Below are positions 33,356-46,105 of a stretch of 64,000 bases of DNA, piece after piece. Numbering within the stretch: the first letter of the stretch is position 1; the number at the start of each line of letters is the position of its first letter. The notes below the pieces were generated by a model. It made no database searches. It was given only the letters and a program-made list of their open reading frames with translations, and was not told the DNA's origin. A program made the position numbers and the translations under genes. Source of the DNA: Stomorhina lunata (Eukaryota; Arthropoda; Insecta; Diptera; Rhiniidae). The stretch covers positions 135,945,149-136,009,148 of the forward strand of contig OW121741.1 of assembly GCA_933228675.1 (NCBI GenBank). Direction: 5' to 3'.

Positions 33356-34560
33356 AATTCTTTCTAAAGGAAATTCTTCAAATTTACTATTTTTATAAAA
33401 AATTTTTCAAAAATTAATTTTTATAGAAAATTTTAAAAATAAATTTTCAAAAACTTTTTGTGTTTAGAAATTTTTTTTAATTTCTTATTTTTATGGGATT
33501 TTTTTTAATTTCATATTTTTATAGGAAATTTTTCAAAAATTTCTTATTTTTATAAGAAATTTTAAAAAAAATTTCTTGTTTTTATAAGAAATTTTTAAAA
33601 AATTTCTTGTTTTTATAGGAAAATTTAAAAAAAAATTTATTTTTATATTAAAATTTTCAAAAATTTTTTGTGTTTAGAATTTTTTTTAAATTTCTTATTT
33701 TTATAGAAATTTTTATTTACAAATTTTCTTATTTTTATAGGAAATTTTTCAAAAATTTCTTCAAATATTTCTTATTTTTATAGCAAATTCTTCAAAAATT
33801 TATTATTTTTATAGGAAATTTTTAAAAAATTTCTTGTTTTTGTAAGAAAATTAAAAAAAAAAATATTTTTATATTAAAAATTTAAAAAATTTTTTGTGTT
33901 TAGAAATTTTTTTAAATTTCTTATTTTTATAGATTGTTTTTTTTTATTAAATTTCTTATTTTTATAAGAAATTTTTCAAAAATTTCTTAGTTTTATAGGA
34001 ATTTTTTCAAAAATTTCTTATTTTTATAGGAAATTTTTCAAAAATTGCTTATTTTTGTAGGAAATTTTAAAAAAATTTCTTATATTCATAGGAAATTTTT
34101 TAAAAATTTAATCTTTTCATAGGAAATTCTTTAATTTGTTTTATTTTGTATTTTTATAGGAATTTTCTTTAATAATTTTCTATTTTTATAGGAAATTTTC
34201 CAAAAATTTCCTATTTTTATAGGAAATTTTCCAAAAATTTCCTTCTTTTATAGGAAATTTTCCAAAAATTTCCTATTTTTATAGGAAATTTTCCAAAAAT
34301 TTGCTATTTTTATAGGAAATTTTCCAAAAATTTCCTATTTTTATAGGAAATTTTCCAAAAATTTCCTATTTTTATAGGAAATTTTCCAAAAATTTCCTAT
34401 TTTTATAGGAAATTTTCCAAAAATTCCTATTTTTATAGGAAACTTTCCAAAAATTTCCTATTTTTATAGGAAACTTTCCAAAAATTTCCTATTTTATAGG
34501 AAATTTTCCAAAAATTTCCTATTTTTATAGGAAATTTTCCAAAAATTTGTTAATTTTAGG
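33356..34560. repeat. Diverged left flank of the 31-bp array (array 8, edge)
   Basis: Units are like those of the core but variable: TTCTTATTTTTATAGG and TTTCCAAAAATTTCC versions, with truncated ones (TTTTTGTGTTTAGAAA). A sub-block at about 34190-34560 is homogeneous for GAAATTTTCCAAAAATTTCC, an intermediate variant. The gradient from diverged to uniform runs left to right. Confidence 0.9.
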
Positions 34561-37500
34561 AAACTTTCCAAAAATTTCCTATTTCTATAAGAAATTTTTC
34601 AAAATTTCCTATATTTATAGGAAATTTTTCAAAAATTTCCTATTTTTATAGGAAATTTTTCAAAAATTTCCTATTTTTATAGGAAATTTTTCAAAAATTT
34701 CCTATTTTTATAGGAAATTTTTCAAAAATTTCCTATTTTTATAGGAAATTTTTCAAAAATTTCCTATTTTTATAGGAAATTTTTCAAAAATTTCCTATTT
34801 TTATAGGAAATTTTTCAAAAATTTCCTATTTTTATAGGAAATTTTTCAAAAATTTCCTATTTTTATAGGAAATTTTTCAAAAATTTCCTATTTTTAAAGG
34901 AAATTTTTCAAAAATTTCCTATTTTTATAGGAAATTTTTCAAAAATTTCCTATTTTTATAGGAAATTTTTCAAAAATTTCCTATTTTTAAAGGAAATTTT
35001 TCAAAAATTTCCTATTTTTATAGGAAATTTTTCAAAAATTTCCTATTTTTATAGGAAATTTTTCAAAAATTTCCTATTTTTATAGTAAATTTTTTAAAAA
35101 ATTTCCTATTTTTATAGGAAATTTTTCAAAAATTTCCTATTTTTATAGGAAATTTTTCAAAAATTTCCTATTTTTATAGGAAATTTTTCAAAAATTTCCT
35201 ATTTTTATAGAAAATTTTTCAAAAATTTCCTATTTTTATAGGAAATTTTTCAAAAATTTCCTATTTTTATAGGAAATTTTTCAAAAATTTCCTATTTTTA
35301 TAGGAAATTTTTCAAAAATTTCCTATTTTTATAGGAAATTTTTCAAAAATTTCCTATTTTTATAGGAAATTTTTCAAAAATTTCCTATTTTTATAGGAAA
35401 TTTTTCAAAAATTTCCTATTTTTATAGGAAATTTTTCAAAAATTTCCTATTTTTATAGGAAATTTTTCAAAAATTTCCTATTTTTATAGGAAATTTTTCA
35501 AAAATTTCCTATTTTTATAGGAAATTTTTCAAAAATTTCCTATTTTTATAGGAAATTTTTCAAAAATTTCCTATTTTTATAGGAAATTTTTCAAAAATTT
35601 CCTATTTTTATAGGAAATTTTTCAAAAATTTCCTATTTTTATAGGAAATTTTTCAAAAATTTCCTATTTTTATAGGAAATTTTTCAAAAATTTCCTATTT
35701 TTATAGGAAATTTTTCAAAAATTTCCTATTTTTATAGGAAATTTTTCAAAAATTTCCTATTTTTATAGGAAATTTTTCAAAAATTTCCTATTTTTATAGG
35801 AAATTTTTCAAAAATTTCCTATTTTTATAGGAAATTTTTCAAAAATTTCCTATTTTTATAGGAAATTTTTCAAAAATTTCCTATTTTTATAGGAAATTTT
35901 TCAAAAATTTCCTATTTTTATAGGAAATTTTTCAAAAATTTCCTATTTTTATAGGAAATTTTTCAAAAATTTCTTATTTTTATAGGAAATTTTTCAAAAA
36001 TTTCCTATTTTTATAGGAAATTTTTCAAAAATTTCCTATTTTTATAGGAAATTTTTCAAAAATTTCCTATTTTTATAGGAAATTTTTCAAAATTTTCCTA
36101 TTTTTATAGGAAAATTTTCAAAAATTTCCAATTTTTAAAGGAAATTTTTCAAAAATTTCCTATTTTTATAGGAAATTTTTCAAAAATTTCCTATTTTTAT
36201 AGGAAATTTTTCAAAAATTTCCTATTTTTATAGGAAATTTTTCAAAAATTTCCTATTTTTATAGGAAATTTTTCAAAAATTTCCTATTTTTATAGGAAAT
36301 TTTTCAAAAATTTCCTATTTTTATAGGAATTTTTTCAAAAATTTCCTATTTTTATAGGAAATTTTTCAAAAATTTCCTATTTTTATAGGAAATTTTTCAA
36401 AAATTTCTTATTTTTATAGGAAATTTTTAAAAAATTTCCTATTTTTATAGGAAATTTTTCAAAAATTTCCTATTTTTATAGGAAATTTTTCAAAAATTTC
36501 CTATTTTTATAGGAAATTTTTCAAAAATTTCCTATTTTTATAGGAAATTTTTCAAAAATTTCCTATTTTTATAGGAAATTTTTCAAAAATTTCCTATTTT
36601 TATAGGAAATTTTTCAAAAATTTCCTATTTTTATAGGAAATTTTTCAAAAATTTCCTATTTTTATAGGAAATTTTTCAAAAATTTCCTATTTTTATAGGA
36701 AATTTTTCAAAAATTTCCTATTTTGATAGGAAATTTTTCAAAAATTTCCTATTTTTATAGGAAATTTTTCAAAAATTTCCTATTTTTATAGGAAATTTTT
36801 CAAAAATTTCCTATTTTTATAGGAAATTTTTCAAAAATTTCCTATTTTTATAGGAAATTTTTCAAAAATTTCCTATTTTTATAGGAAATTTTTCAAAAAT
36901 TTCCTATTTTTATAGGAAATTTTTCAAAAATTTCCTATTTTTATAGGAAATTTTTCAAAAATTTCCTATTTTTATAGGAAATTTTTCAAAAATTTCTTAT
37001 TTTTATAGGAAATTTTTCAAAAATTTCCTATTTTTATAGGAAATTTTTCAAAAATTTCCTATTTTTATAGGAAATTTTTCAAAAATTTCCTGTTTTTATA
37101 GGAAATTTTTCAAAAATTTCCTGTTTTTATAGGAAATTTTTCAAAAATTTCCTATTTTTACAGGAAATTTTTCAAAAATTTCCTATTTTTATAGGAAATT
37201 TTTCAAAAATTTCCTATTTTTATAGGAAATTTTTCAAAAATTTCCTATTTTTATAGGAAATTTTTCAAAAATTTCCTATTTTTATAGGAAATTTTTCAAA
37301 AATTTCCAATTTTTAAAGGAAATTTTTCAAAAATTTCCTATTTTTATAGGAAATTTTTCAAAAATTTCCTATTTTTATAGGAAATTTTTCAAAAATTTCC
37401 TATTTTTATAGGAAATTTTTCAAAAATTTCCTATTTTTATAGGAAATTTTTCAAAAATTTCCTATTTTTATAGGAAATTTTTCAAAAATTTCCTATTTTT

Positions 37501-39155
37501 ATAGGAAATTTTTCAAAAATTTCCTATTTTTATAGGAAATTTTTCAAAAATTTCCTATTTTTATAGGAAATTTTTCAAAAATTTCCTATTTTTATAGGAA
37601 ATTTTTCAAAAATTTCCTATTTTTATAGGAAATTTTTCAAAAATTTCCTATTTTTATAGGAAATTTTTCAAAAATTTCCTATTTTTATAGGAAATTTTTC
37701 AAAAATTTCCTATTTTTATAGGAAATTTTTCAAAAATGTCCTATTTTTATAGGAAATTTTTCAAAAATTTCCTATTTTTATAGGAAATTTTTCAAAAATT
37801 TCTTATTTTTATAGGAAATTTTTCAAAAATTTCCTATTTTTATAGGAAATTTTTCAAAAATTTCCTATTTTTATAGGAAATTTTTCAAAAATTTCCTATT
37901 TTTATAGGAAATTTTTCAAAAATTTCCTATTTTTATAGGAAATTTTTCAAAATTTTCCTATTTTTATAGGAAAATTTTCAAAAATTTCCAATTTTTAAAG
38001 GAAATTTTTCAAAAATTTCCTATTTTTATAGGAAATTTTTCAAAAATTTCCTATTTTTATAGGAAATTTTTCAAAAATTTCCTATTTTTATAGGAAATTT
38101 TTCAAAAATTTCCTATTTTTATAGGAAATTTTTCAAAAATTTCCTATTTTTATAGGAAATTTTTCAAAAATTTCCTATTTTTATAGGAAATTTTTCAAAA
38201 ATTTCCTATTTTTATAGGAATTTTTTCAAAAATTTCCTATTTTTATAGGAAATTTTTCAAAAATTTCCTATTTTTATAGGAAATTTTTCAAAAATTTCTT
38301 ATTTTTATAGGAAATTTTTAAAAAATTTCCTATTTTTATAGGAAATTTTTAAAAAATTTCCTATTTTTATAGGAAATTTTTCAAAAATTTCCTATTTTTA
38401 TAGGAAATTTTTCAAAAATTTCCTATTTTTATAGGAAATTTTTCAAAAATTTCCTATTTTTATAGGAAATTTTTCAAAAATTTCCTATTTTGATAGGAAA
38501 TTTTTCAAAAATTTCCTATTTTTATAGGAAATTTTTCAAAAATTTCCTATTTTTATAGGAAATTTTTCAAAAATTTCCTATTTTTATAGGAAATTTTTCA
38601 AAAATTTCCTATTTTTATAGGAAATTTTTCAAAAATTTCCTATTTTTATAGGAAATTTTTCAAAAATTTCCTATTTTTATAGGAAATTTTTCAAAAATTT
38701 CCTATTTTTATAGGAAATTTTTCAAAAATTTCTTATTTTTATAGGAAATTTTTCAAAAATTTCCTATTTTTATAGGAAATTTTTCAAAAATTTCCTATTT
38801 TTATAGGAAATTTTTCAAAAATTTCCTATTTTTATAGGAAATTTTTCAAAAATTTCCTGTTTTTATAGGAAATTTTTCAAAAATTTCCTATTTTTACAGG
38901 AAATTTTTCAAAAATTTCCTATTTTTATAGGAAATTTTTCAAAAATTTCCTATTTTTATAGGAAATTTTTCAAAAATTTCCTATTTTTATAGGAAATTTT
39001 TCAAAAATTTCCAATTTTTAAAGGAAATTTTTCAAAAATTTCCTATTTTTATAGGAAATTTTTCAAAAATTTCCTATTTTTATAGGAAATTTTTCAAAAA
39101 TTTCCTATTTTTATAGGAAATTTTTCAAAAATTTCCTATTTTTATAGGAAATCTT
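34561..39155. repeat. Homogeneous 31-bp minisatellite, about 148 units (array 8, core)
   Basis: The 31-bp unit is made of two dyads: GGAAATTTTT and AAAAATTTCC separated by one C, and CTAT-TTTT-ATAG. The unit is thus nearly its own reverse complement, and both halves can form hairpins. Most units look identical; rare variants (ATTGATAGG, CCTGTTTTTATAGG, TTTTTACAGG, CCAATTTTTAAAGG) act as markers. The array stops at 39155 with AGGAAATC. No coding potential; both strands would give the same short repeat in RNA. Confidence 0.96.
35960..39030. repeat. Higher-order duplication within array 8
   Basis: Marker variants recur in the same order in two blocks: CTTATTTTT (35973 and 37802), the AATTTTCCTATTTTTATAGG unit and the following CCAATTTTTAAAGG (about 36091 and 37951), GGAATTTTTTC (36326 and 38217), TTTTGATAGG (36725 and 38492), CCTGTTTTT (37123 and 38859), TTTACAGG (37161 and 38897), and CCAATTTTTAAAGG (37308 and 39013). 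Offsets are 1829, 1860, 1891, 1767, 1736, 1736 and 1705, each a whole multiple of 31. So a block of around 1.3 kb was duplicated, then lost or gained whole units. Confidence 0.85.
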
Positions 39156-40256
39156 AAAGTAGTCATTATTTTTTCAATAGTTCTAAAAATTATAAAAAAC
39201 AACTGCCATTTTGCAAATTCTGTAAAACAGAACTTAATTTAAAAATTATTTCAAATAAGTAAAAACATTTTAATGTTTAGCGCATTTTTTTCTTATTTTG
39301 CAGCAAATTAGGTCATCTTTATGGTTGTTTGTATCTTTAATGTTTTTAACAAAAAAGAAAAAGATCTAAAATCGCAGATCTTTTTAAGTAACTAAATATT
39401 GTAGAGAAGAATGTGTCCGTCCTTCGTCTGGTTGTGTTTCTTTTGCAAAACTATTAAAGACATAAAAGTAGTTTTTTCATTAATTTTTCCTCCATTGATG
39501 TGTGTCGGACTGATGTTGTTATAGTTAATTTTGTTGTTGCTGCTGTTGTTATAATTTTTATTACTGTTGTTGCCGCTGCTGTCGCTGCTGCACCATCAGC
39601 CAGCCGACGACTTGTTACATTTTCTTTGAAAAACCAAAAACGACTTGAAAAATCTTAATATTTATGTATAAAAATCGACAATATGGTAAAATTGAAATTC
39701 ACCTCTACACACTCAAAACCATTTCAAATAAATAATAAATAACTACAATGACGACTGGAAAAATTTGAATTTTAAACAGCCAAAAGTACCAGTAATACAT
39801 ATTTCAATTTTTTTTTCGTTATTTTGTCTTTAAAGAAATAAAACAGAAATGAGTTCAAGAATCACAATTCAAACAAATATTCAAAGTAAAAAAAGAAAAA
39901 TATTACAAAATAAACGGCATAATGATGCCTTCAAAAAAAAAAAATATATAATTTTTGCGATAATAAAACAGCACAAAAACATACTGACACACTAATGAGT
40001 TTAATAGTCATATGTTTAGTTTAGAACCCAAATACGTTTTGCAAAAATTCTACTTACTCTCATTGTTATAGATTTATTTTAAACTTTTTTTGCAGTTGTT
40101 CGTCTTTGCAAAATTTACATGCATATTGAGCAGCAGCAGCAGTGGCAGCGGCAGCAACAATAACGAACCGTCTCAAAATTCTACAATATGCCAAGATAAA
40201 CATTTATACCATTTGAATATTATACGTACATACTTATATATGTACGTTTGCATACT
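39156..40256. other. Non-array island with trinucleotide runs
   Basis: Unique-looking DNA with GTTGTTGCTGCTGTTGTT-type runs near 39525-39600 and AGCAGCAGCAGCAGTGGCAG near 40131. CAG/CAA-type runs of this kind are common in fly introns and UTRs. The open frame 40090-40338 crosses the second run but looks accidental. No gene is supported. Confidence 0.4.
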
Positions 40257-41362
40257 GCACAGTGGGGTTGATGTCAAAGAAATTTCTTACAATAGACAAT
40301 TTAACAGAAAAGTAGACGACAGGACAACATTTATATAGAAAAGTTGACGACAGGTCAACATTTCTATAGAAAAGTTGACGAAAAGACAACATTTCTATAG
40401 AGAAGTTGACGATACGACAACATTTCTGTAGAAAAGTTGACTATAAGACAACATTTTTATAGAAAAGTTGAAGATAGGAAAACATTTCTATAGAAAAGTT
40501 AACGATAGGACAACATTTCTAAAGAAAAGTTGACGACAGGACATCATTTCTATAGAAAAGTTGACTATAGGACAACATTTCTATAGAAAAGTTGACGATA
40601 GGAAGACATTTGTATAGAAAAGATCACAACAGGATAACATTTCTATAGAAAAGTTGACGTTAGGAAGACATTTCTATAGAAAAGTTGACGTTAGGAAGAC
40701 ATTTCTATAGAAAAGTTGACGTTAGGAAGACATTTCTTTAGAAAAGTTGACGTTAGGAAGACATTTCTTTAGAAAAGTTGACGTTAGGAAGACATTTCTA
40801 TAGAAAAGTTGACGTTAGCAAGACATTTCTATAGAAAAGTTGACGTTAGCAAGACATTTCTATAGAAAAGTTGACGTTAGGAAGACATTTCTATAGAAAA
40901 GTTGACGATATGAAGACATTTCTATAGAAAAGTTGACGATAGGAAGACATTTCTATAGAAAAGTTGACGTTAGGAAGACATTTCTATAGAAAAGTTGACG
41001 TTAGGAAGACATTTCTATAGAAAAGTTGACGTTAGGAAGACATTTCTATAGAAAAGTTGACGTTAGGAAGACATTTTTATAGAAAAGTTGACGTTAGGAA
41101 GACATTTCTATAGAAAAGTTTACGTTAGAAAGTCATTTCTATAGAAAAGTTGACGTTAGGAAGACATTTCTATAGAAAAACTGACGTTAGGAAGATATTT
41201 GTATAGACAAGTTCACGTTAGGAAGACATTTCTATAGAAAGTTGACGTTAGCAAGACATTTCTATGAAAAAGTTGACTAAGGGGTTTAAATTTTACTTGA
41301 AATTATAATTCTAGCAGATTAAAAAAATATCGGAAAATTTTTACTCTCCTACCCCACTGTGC
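40257..41362. mobile_element. 1.1-kb element with 12-bp TIRs enclosing array 9
   Basis: GCACAGTGGGGT at 40257-40268 and its exact complement ACCCCACTGTGC at 41351-41362 enclose the 31-bp minisatellite with only some 40-70 bp of other sequence on each side. G/C-rich 12-mers are rare in this background, so the pairing is unlikely to be chance. No transposase and no clear target duplication are seen. It may be a MITE whose interior turned into a tandem array. Confidence 0.6.
40300..41285. repeat. 31-bp minisatellite, TATAGAAAAGTTGACGTTAG type (array 9)
   Basis: About 32 units of 31 bp: ACATTTC, TATAGAAAAGTTGACG, TTAGGAAG. The left quarter has ...GACAACATTT variants (GACGACAGGACAACATTT), the right three quarters TTAGGAAGACATTT. 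It is less AT-rich than the other arrays and has one CpG per unit. Confidence 0.93.
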
Positions 41363-42309
41363 CTACACGCTTCTCTATAAATACAGCCTTAAACTATGGA
41401 CGAAGGCAAGCAATAAACAGCAGTTGTTGAGTTAGAAAAAAAACATTAAATGTAAAGGCAAACAGCAACAACATTTAGAGAAAAAATTAAAAATTGCATT
41501 GGATGTCGACAAGTGGGTGACGTTTACTGCAAGATTAAATTAGAACACAACAACTGAATAGAACAAAAAAATATCAAAAGAAAAAATAATAAAAAAAATG
41601 CAACGACTAAACAGATTGCATTATGTTTCCCAAAGTTTATTTCATTTTTCAATGCTTCACTTCGTCTTCATTTGATGAAGGAGTAGAAAGGCGTCCCACT
41701 TGTGGGCAACAATTTTGCGATTTTGTTCTAAAATTTAATAGGAGAAGAAAAAAGGAAATTTTTAAATTTAAAAAAAAAAGTTAAAATAGATAAATAGGCT
41801 CTTAGTTCCAAGAAATATTCAGAGCAAAAATTAGGACATTTAAGAATTTAAGGCCTCAAACATATCTGAATATTAAAAAGAAATTGTGTAATTTTATTAA
41901 AAAATTTTCAAAAAAATATATTTTAATTTTTAGAAAATAGAAAATTAACTTTTCAAAATGTATTTTCTTATTACTCATACGTAACGCTGATCCCTATGAT
42001 CATGAAAAAATTGTAATTTGTATCCATCATCTTAATTACAAGGTGTCAGAATCAAATGTGTCTTTTTTATAAAGATTAATTATCTGTTAGAGTTTTGACA
42101 AGTTGAAACGAGAAGGAAATACAAACATCTCAAGTATATATTTTATTTTAACTTATAGTCAGTTTATCTAATCTAATTTGATTTAATTTTGCAGATTTCC
42201 TGCTTTTAAAATTGCAATTGCGTGATTATATACTTAGAATTTAATTGCCGGTTGAAAAACTTACAATGATGTATAATATGTCTTTTGAGCAAATGTTTTC
42301 AACTATCAG
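41363..42309. other. Spacer between arrays 9 and 10, possible TATA motif
   Basis: TATAAATA occurs at 41376-41383, followed by AT-rich sequence with CAG and CAA runs. Nothing downstream reads as a gene, so promoter function is only a possibility. The rest is AT-rich and featureless. Confidence 0.35.
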
Positions 42310-43500
42310 CAAGATAAGGATGACGTTAGAATAATAGTTATATAGAAAAGTTGAAAATAGGATATCATTTCTATAGAAAAGTTGACGATAGGAAGACATT
42401 TCTATAGAAAAGTTGACGATAGGAAGATATTTCTGTAGAAAAGTTGACGATAGGAAGACATTTCTATAGAAAAGTTGACGATAGGAAGACATTTCAATAG
42501 AAAAGTTGACGATAGAAAGACATTTCTATAGAAAAGTTGACGATTGGAAGACATTTCTATAGAAAAGTTGACGATAGGAAGACATTTCTATAGAAAAGTT
42601 GACTATAGGAAGACATTTCTATAGAAAAGTTGACGATAGGAAGACATTTCTATAGAAAAGGTGACGATAGGAAGACATTTCTATAGAAAAGTTGACGATA
42701 GGAAGACATTTCTATAGAAAAGTTGACGATAGGAAGACATTTCTATAGAAAATTTGACGATAGGAAGACATTTCTATAGAAAAGTTGACGATAGGAAGAC
42801 ATTTCTATAGAAAAGTTGACGTTAGGAAGACATTTCTTAGAAAAGTTGACGTTAGGAAGACATTTCTATAGAAAAGTTGACGATAGGAAGATATTTCTGT
42901 AGAAAAGTTGACGATAGGAAGACATTTCTATAGAAAAGTTGACGATAGGAAGACATTTCAATAGAAAAGTTGACGATAGAAAGACATTTCTATAGAAAAG
43001 TTGACGATAGGAAGACATAACTATAGAAGAGTTGACGATAGGAAGACATTTCTATAGAAAAGTTGACGATAGGAAGACATTTCTATAGAAAAGTTGACGA
43101 TAGGAAGACATTTTTATAGAAAAGTTGACGATAGGAAGACATTTCTATAGAAAAGTTGACGATAGGAAGACATTTCTATTGAAAAGTTGACGATAGGAAG
43201 ACATTTCTATAGAAAAGTTGACGATAGGAAGATATTTCTATAGAAAAGTTGACGATAGGAAGATATTTCTGTAGAAAAGTTGACGATAGGAAGACATTAC
43301 TATAGAAAAGTTGACGATAGGAAGACATTTCTATAGAAAAGTTGACGATAGGAAGACATTTCTATAGAAAAGTTGACGATAGGAAGACATTTCTATAGAA
43401 AAGTTGACGATAGGAAGACATTTCTATAGAAAAGTTGACGATAGGAAGACATATAGAAAAACATTTCTACAGAAAAGCTGACGATAGGACAACTTTTCTT
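42310..43500. repeat. 31-bp minisatellite, TATAGAAAAGTTGACGATAG type (array 10)
   Basis: About 38 units of the same family as array 9, but fixed for GACGATAGGAAG instead of GACGTTAGGAAG; a few GTTAGG units remain near 42810-42870. A block beginning with GATATTTCTGTAGAAAAG is duplicated: 42427 and 42891, offset 464, or 15 units minus one base (a CTTAGAAAAG unit lacks one base). No enclosing inverted repeat is seen. Confidence 0.93.
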
Positions 43501-44529
43501 AAGAAAAACTGAAGTGATAAAGACGTATCTTTATAATATAATCAGCACTTATTGTTTCATGGATCATTTGTCTATTTGTTAAAAACCAAGTTTCATTTCA
43601 TGCACACACAGTGTTTCAAAACCTTACGTCATTCAACATATTATCTTTTTGTTCGTTGTTTACTTTGTTGTGTTGCAGACTTAAAAAGTGAAACTTCTTT
43701 ATGAATTCATCACTTTTATTTTATTTATTTATTTGTTTCCTTCCTTACAATTCTTGTGCAAAAGTAAAATTTGTTTTAACTGGCAAAAACAAATAAAATC
43801 GAGCAACAAAAAACCCCAACACTAGAGGAAAAATATTGAAAATAATAAAAAGAAGCAAAAAAAAAAAAGACTCAGTAGCATGACCCATTTTAGTTCAGCT
43901 GTGTCATTGTTTAATTTCATGTCAAATATTTAAAACACTTGAAATTGTTTAAAACCGAAACTCAAAGATACACAAGCCCAAAGATACACAGATACTCTAC
44001 AATTTATAACAGAAAAAAAGAAAAAATTATTATTAAGAAAACCACAACAATATTTAAACAATCAATAAATAAGAAATAAAAAATTACAGCCACTATAACT
44101 TACAATAAAAAATATAAATTAAATAAATAAAAAAAATTAAAACCAATAAACTTATTAATGATGTAAGTGTAAGTTTCTGTTTAAGTTATTTTTTTTTATT
44201 TGTTCTTTTCAGCCTCAGAGGCAGCAAAAAGGCAGTAAAAGTGTAAAATAAATTAATTGGTAGACCATAAAAATATTTACGAGTACCCGTGTCCATGACA
44301 ATAAAGTGTTAAGTGTTGCATAATTAAGGCAGGACTTATAGGCAATTTTGTTGTTGTAGTTTTTTAAGGTCGACTTTATTAAACTACTGGATATTAAGAC
44401 CCAGCGTTTCTAACGATTCAGATTCTTAATGCTCTTTCCCCTATATCCATTTCCAAAACTCCCCTGCTTTATCCTACATTTTGTCTAACAAAATTCGCTA
44501 AAAACAATACAAATATTTTGTTTAAACTT
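43501..44529. other. AT-rich noncoding DNA
   Basis: Unique-looking sequence with no gene, apart from poly-A-rich runs near 43850 and 44000-44150. Confidence 0.35.
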
Positions 44530-45419
44530 CGTAAACAATTTTTAATAACAAAAAATTTCTTTAAAGAAAATATTTAAAATTTTTCTATAGAGAAAATTTA
44601 TCGTTGCATAAAAATTTTCTCTATAGAAAATTTTTCTTTTTATAAAAAAAATCTAGAAAATTTATCGTTAAAAAAAAATGTTTCTCCATAGAATATTTTT
44701 CGTTTTTTAGAAAATTTTCCGTTTAAAAATTTATTTTCTATATAGAATATTTTTCGATAATAAAAATGTTTCTATAGAAAATTTTTCATTTTAAAACATT
44801 TTTTCTATGGAAAATTTTTAATTTTAAAAAAATTTCTCTATTGAAAATTTTTCGTAGAAAAAAAAAAATTTCTCTGTAGAAAATTTTTCGTTTAAAAAAA
44901 ATGCATCTAGAGAAAATTTTTCGTTTTACAAAAATTTTCTTTATAGAAATTTTTTCGTTTCAAAAAAATTTTATCTATAGAAAATTTTTGGTTATATTAA
45001 AAATTTTTCTATCAAAAATGTTTTGTTTGAAAAAAATTTTCTCTATAGAAACTTTTTGTTGTTAAAAAAATTTCTCTATAGAAACTTTTTCGTTTTAAAA
45101 AAATGTTCTCTATTGAAAGTTTTTCGTTTTAAGAAAATGTTATCTATAGAAAGTTATTTGTAGAAAATTTTTCGTTTTAAAAAAATGTTCTTTCTAGAAA
45201 ATTTTTCGATTCAAAAAAATTTTCTTTATAGAAAATATTTCGTTATAAAAAATTAAAAAAAAAATTTCGTTAAAAAAAATTTTCTCTATAGAAAATTTTC
45301 GTTTTAAAAAATTTTCTCTATAAAAAATTTTTCGTTTTCAAAAATATTCTCTATAGAAAATTTTTGGATTTAAAAAAGCTTCTTTTTAGAAAATTTTTCG
45401 TTTTAAAAAATTTTCTCTA

Positions 45420-45607
45420 TGTTAGAAACACTTTAATGTTTTCTATTTTGAATTTCAATGTAAATTCAATATCAAATTGTTTTGAATAATTTGTTGAATA
45501 TGAAAATATTTTTTCATATTAGTTTGTCAGAAATTTTCATACATGATATAAGTTTTAATTAATAAATATCTTTTTATATAAGAAATAATATTCGAAATTT
45601 TTTAACA
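45420..45607 (+). repeat. 5' LTR of the copia derivative
   Basis: 188 bp, starts TGTTAGAAACAC and ends TTTTTTAACA; no difference from the 3' LTR was found by eye. Confidence 0.93.
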
Positions 45608-45623
45608 TTGGTTATGGGCCCAG

Positions 45624-46010
45624 AATAACGTAATAGCCTGGGAATCGAAGAAACAGAACATAGTGGCGTTGAGTTCTATGGAAGCAGAATATATAGCGAT
45701 GTGCCAAGCTGCTAAAGAAATAAGTTTCTATAGAAGTTTACTTGACGAGCTGAAATTTAAAAATTTGATTCAAAGTCCAACTGTATTGTATAGTGACAAT
45801 CAAGGCGCTCAGTATTTAACGAAAAGCCAAATGACGATGAAAAGAAGCAAACACATTGATATTCGATATCACTATATAAAGGACAAATATAATGCAAATG
45901 AAATTAAATTGGACTATGTTCCAACTGATAGTAATACAGCTGATATTTTAACTAAGTCTTTGCCAAACCAAAGTCATTTAAAATGTTGTAATTTATTAAA
46001 TTTAAAATGA
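45624..46010 (+). pseudogene. copia pol C-terminus (RNase H), truncated
   Basis: Frame from about 45612 reads NNVIAWESKKQNIVALSS, then MEAEYIAMCQAAKE (catalytic-type Glu), YSDNQGAQ (catalytic-type Asp), KRSKHIDIRYHYIKD and ADILTKSLP, ending at TGA 46008. These are standard motifs of the Ty1/copia RNase H and C-terminal region. Gag, protease, integrase and reverse transcriptase are missing: the sequence passes from the primer site straight into RNase H, so this is a deletion product with no activity of its own. Confidence 0.92.
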
Positions 46011-46105
46011 ATTTTGTTAATGTAATTTTATATCAATATGTTATTTTGATTTTGATAATTATGTAATTATTTAATTGATGATAGAATTTACATTGAGGAG
46101 GCGTT

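Noticed and set aside
34561..39155. Centromere or telomere
   Set aside because: The array is short (under 5 kb), flanked by unique and transposon DNA, and has no telomeric retroelement or simple telomere motif.
41376..41383. TATA box (TATAAATA) of a gene
   Set aside because: No reading frame or initiator follows that could support a gene, and such motifs are frequent in this A/T-rich DNA.
40300..43500. CRISPR-like array of 31-bp repeats
   Set aside because: The units are head to tail without unique spacers, and the organism is a eukaryote; it is a minisatellite.
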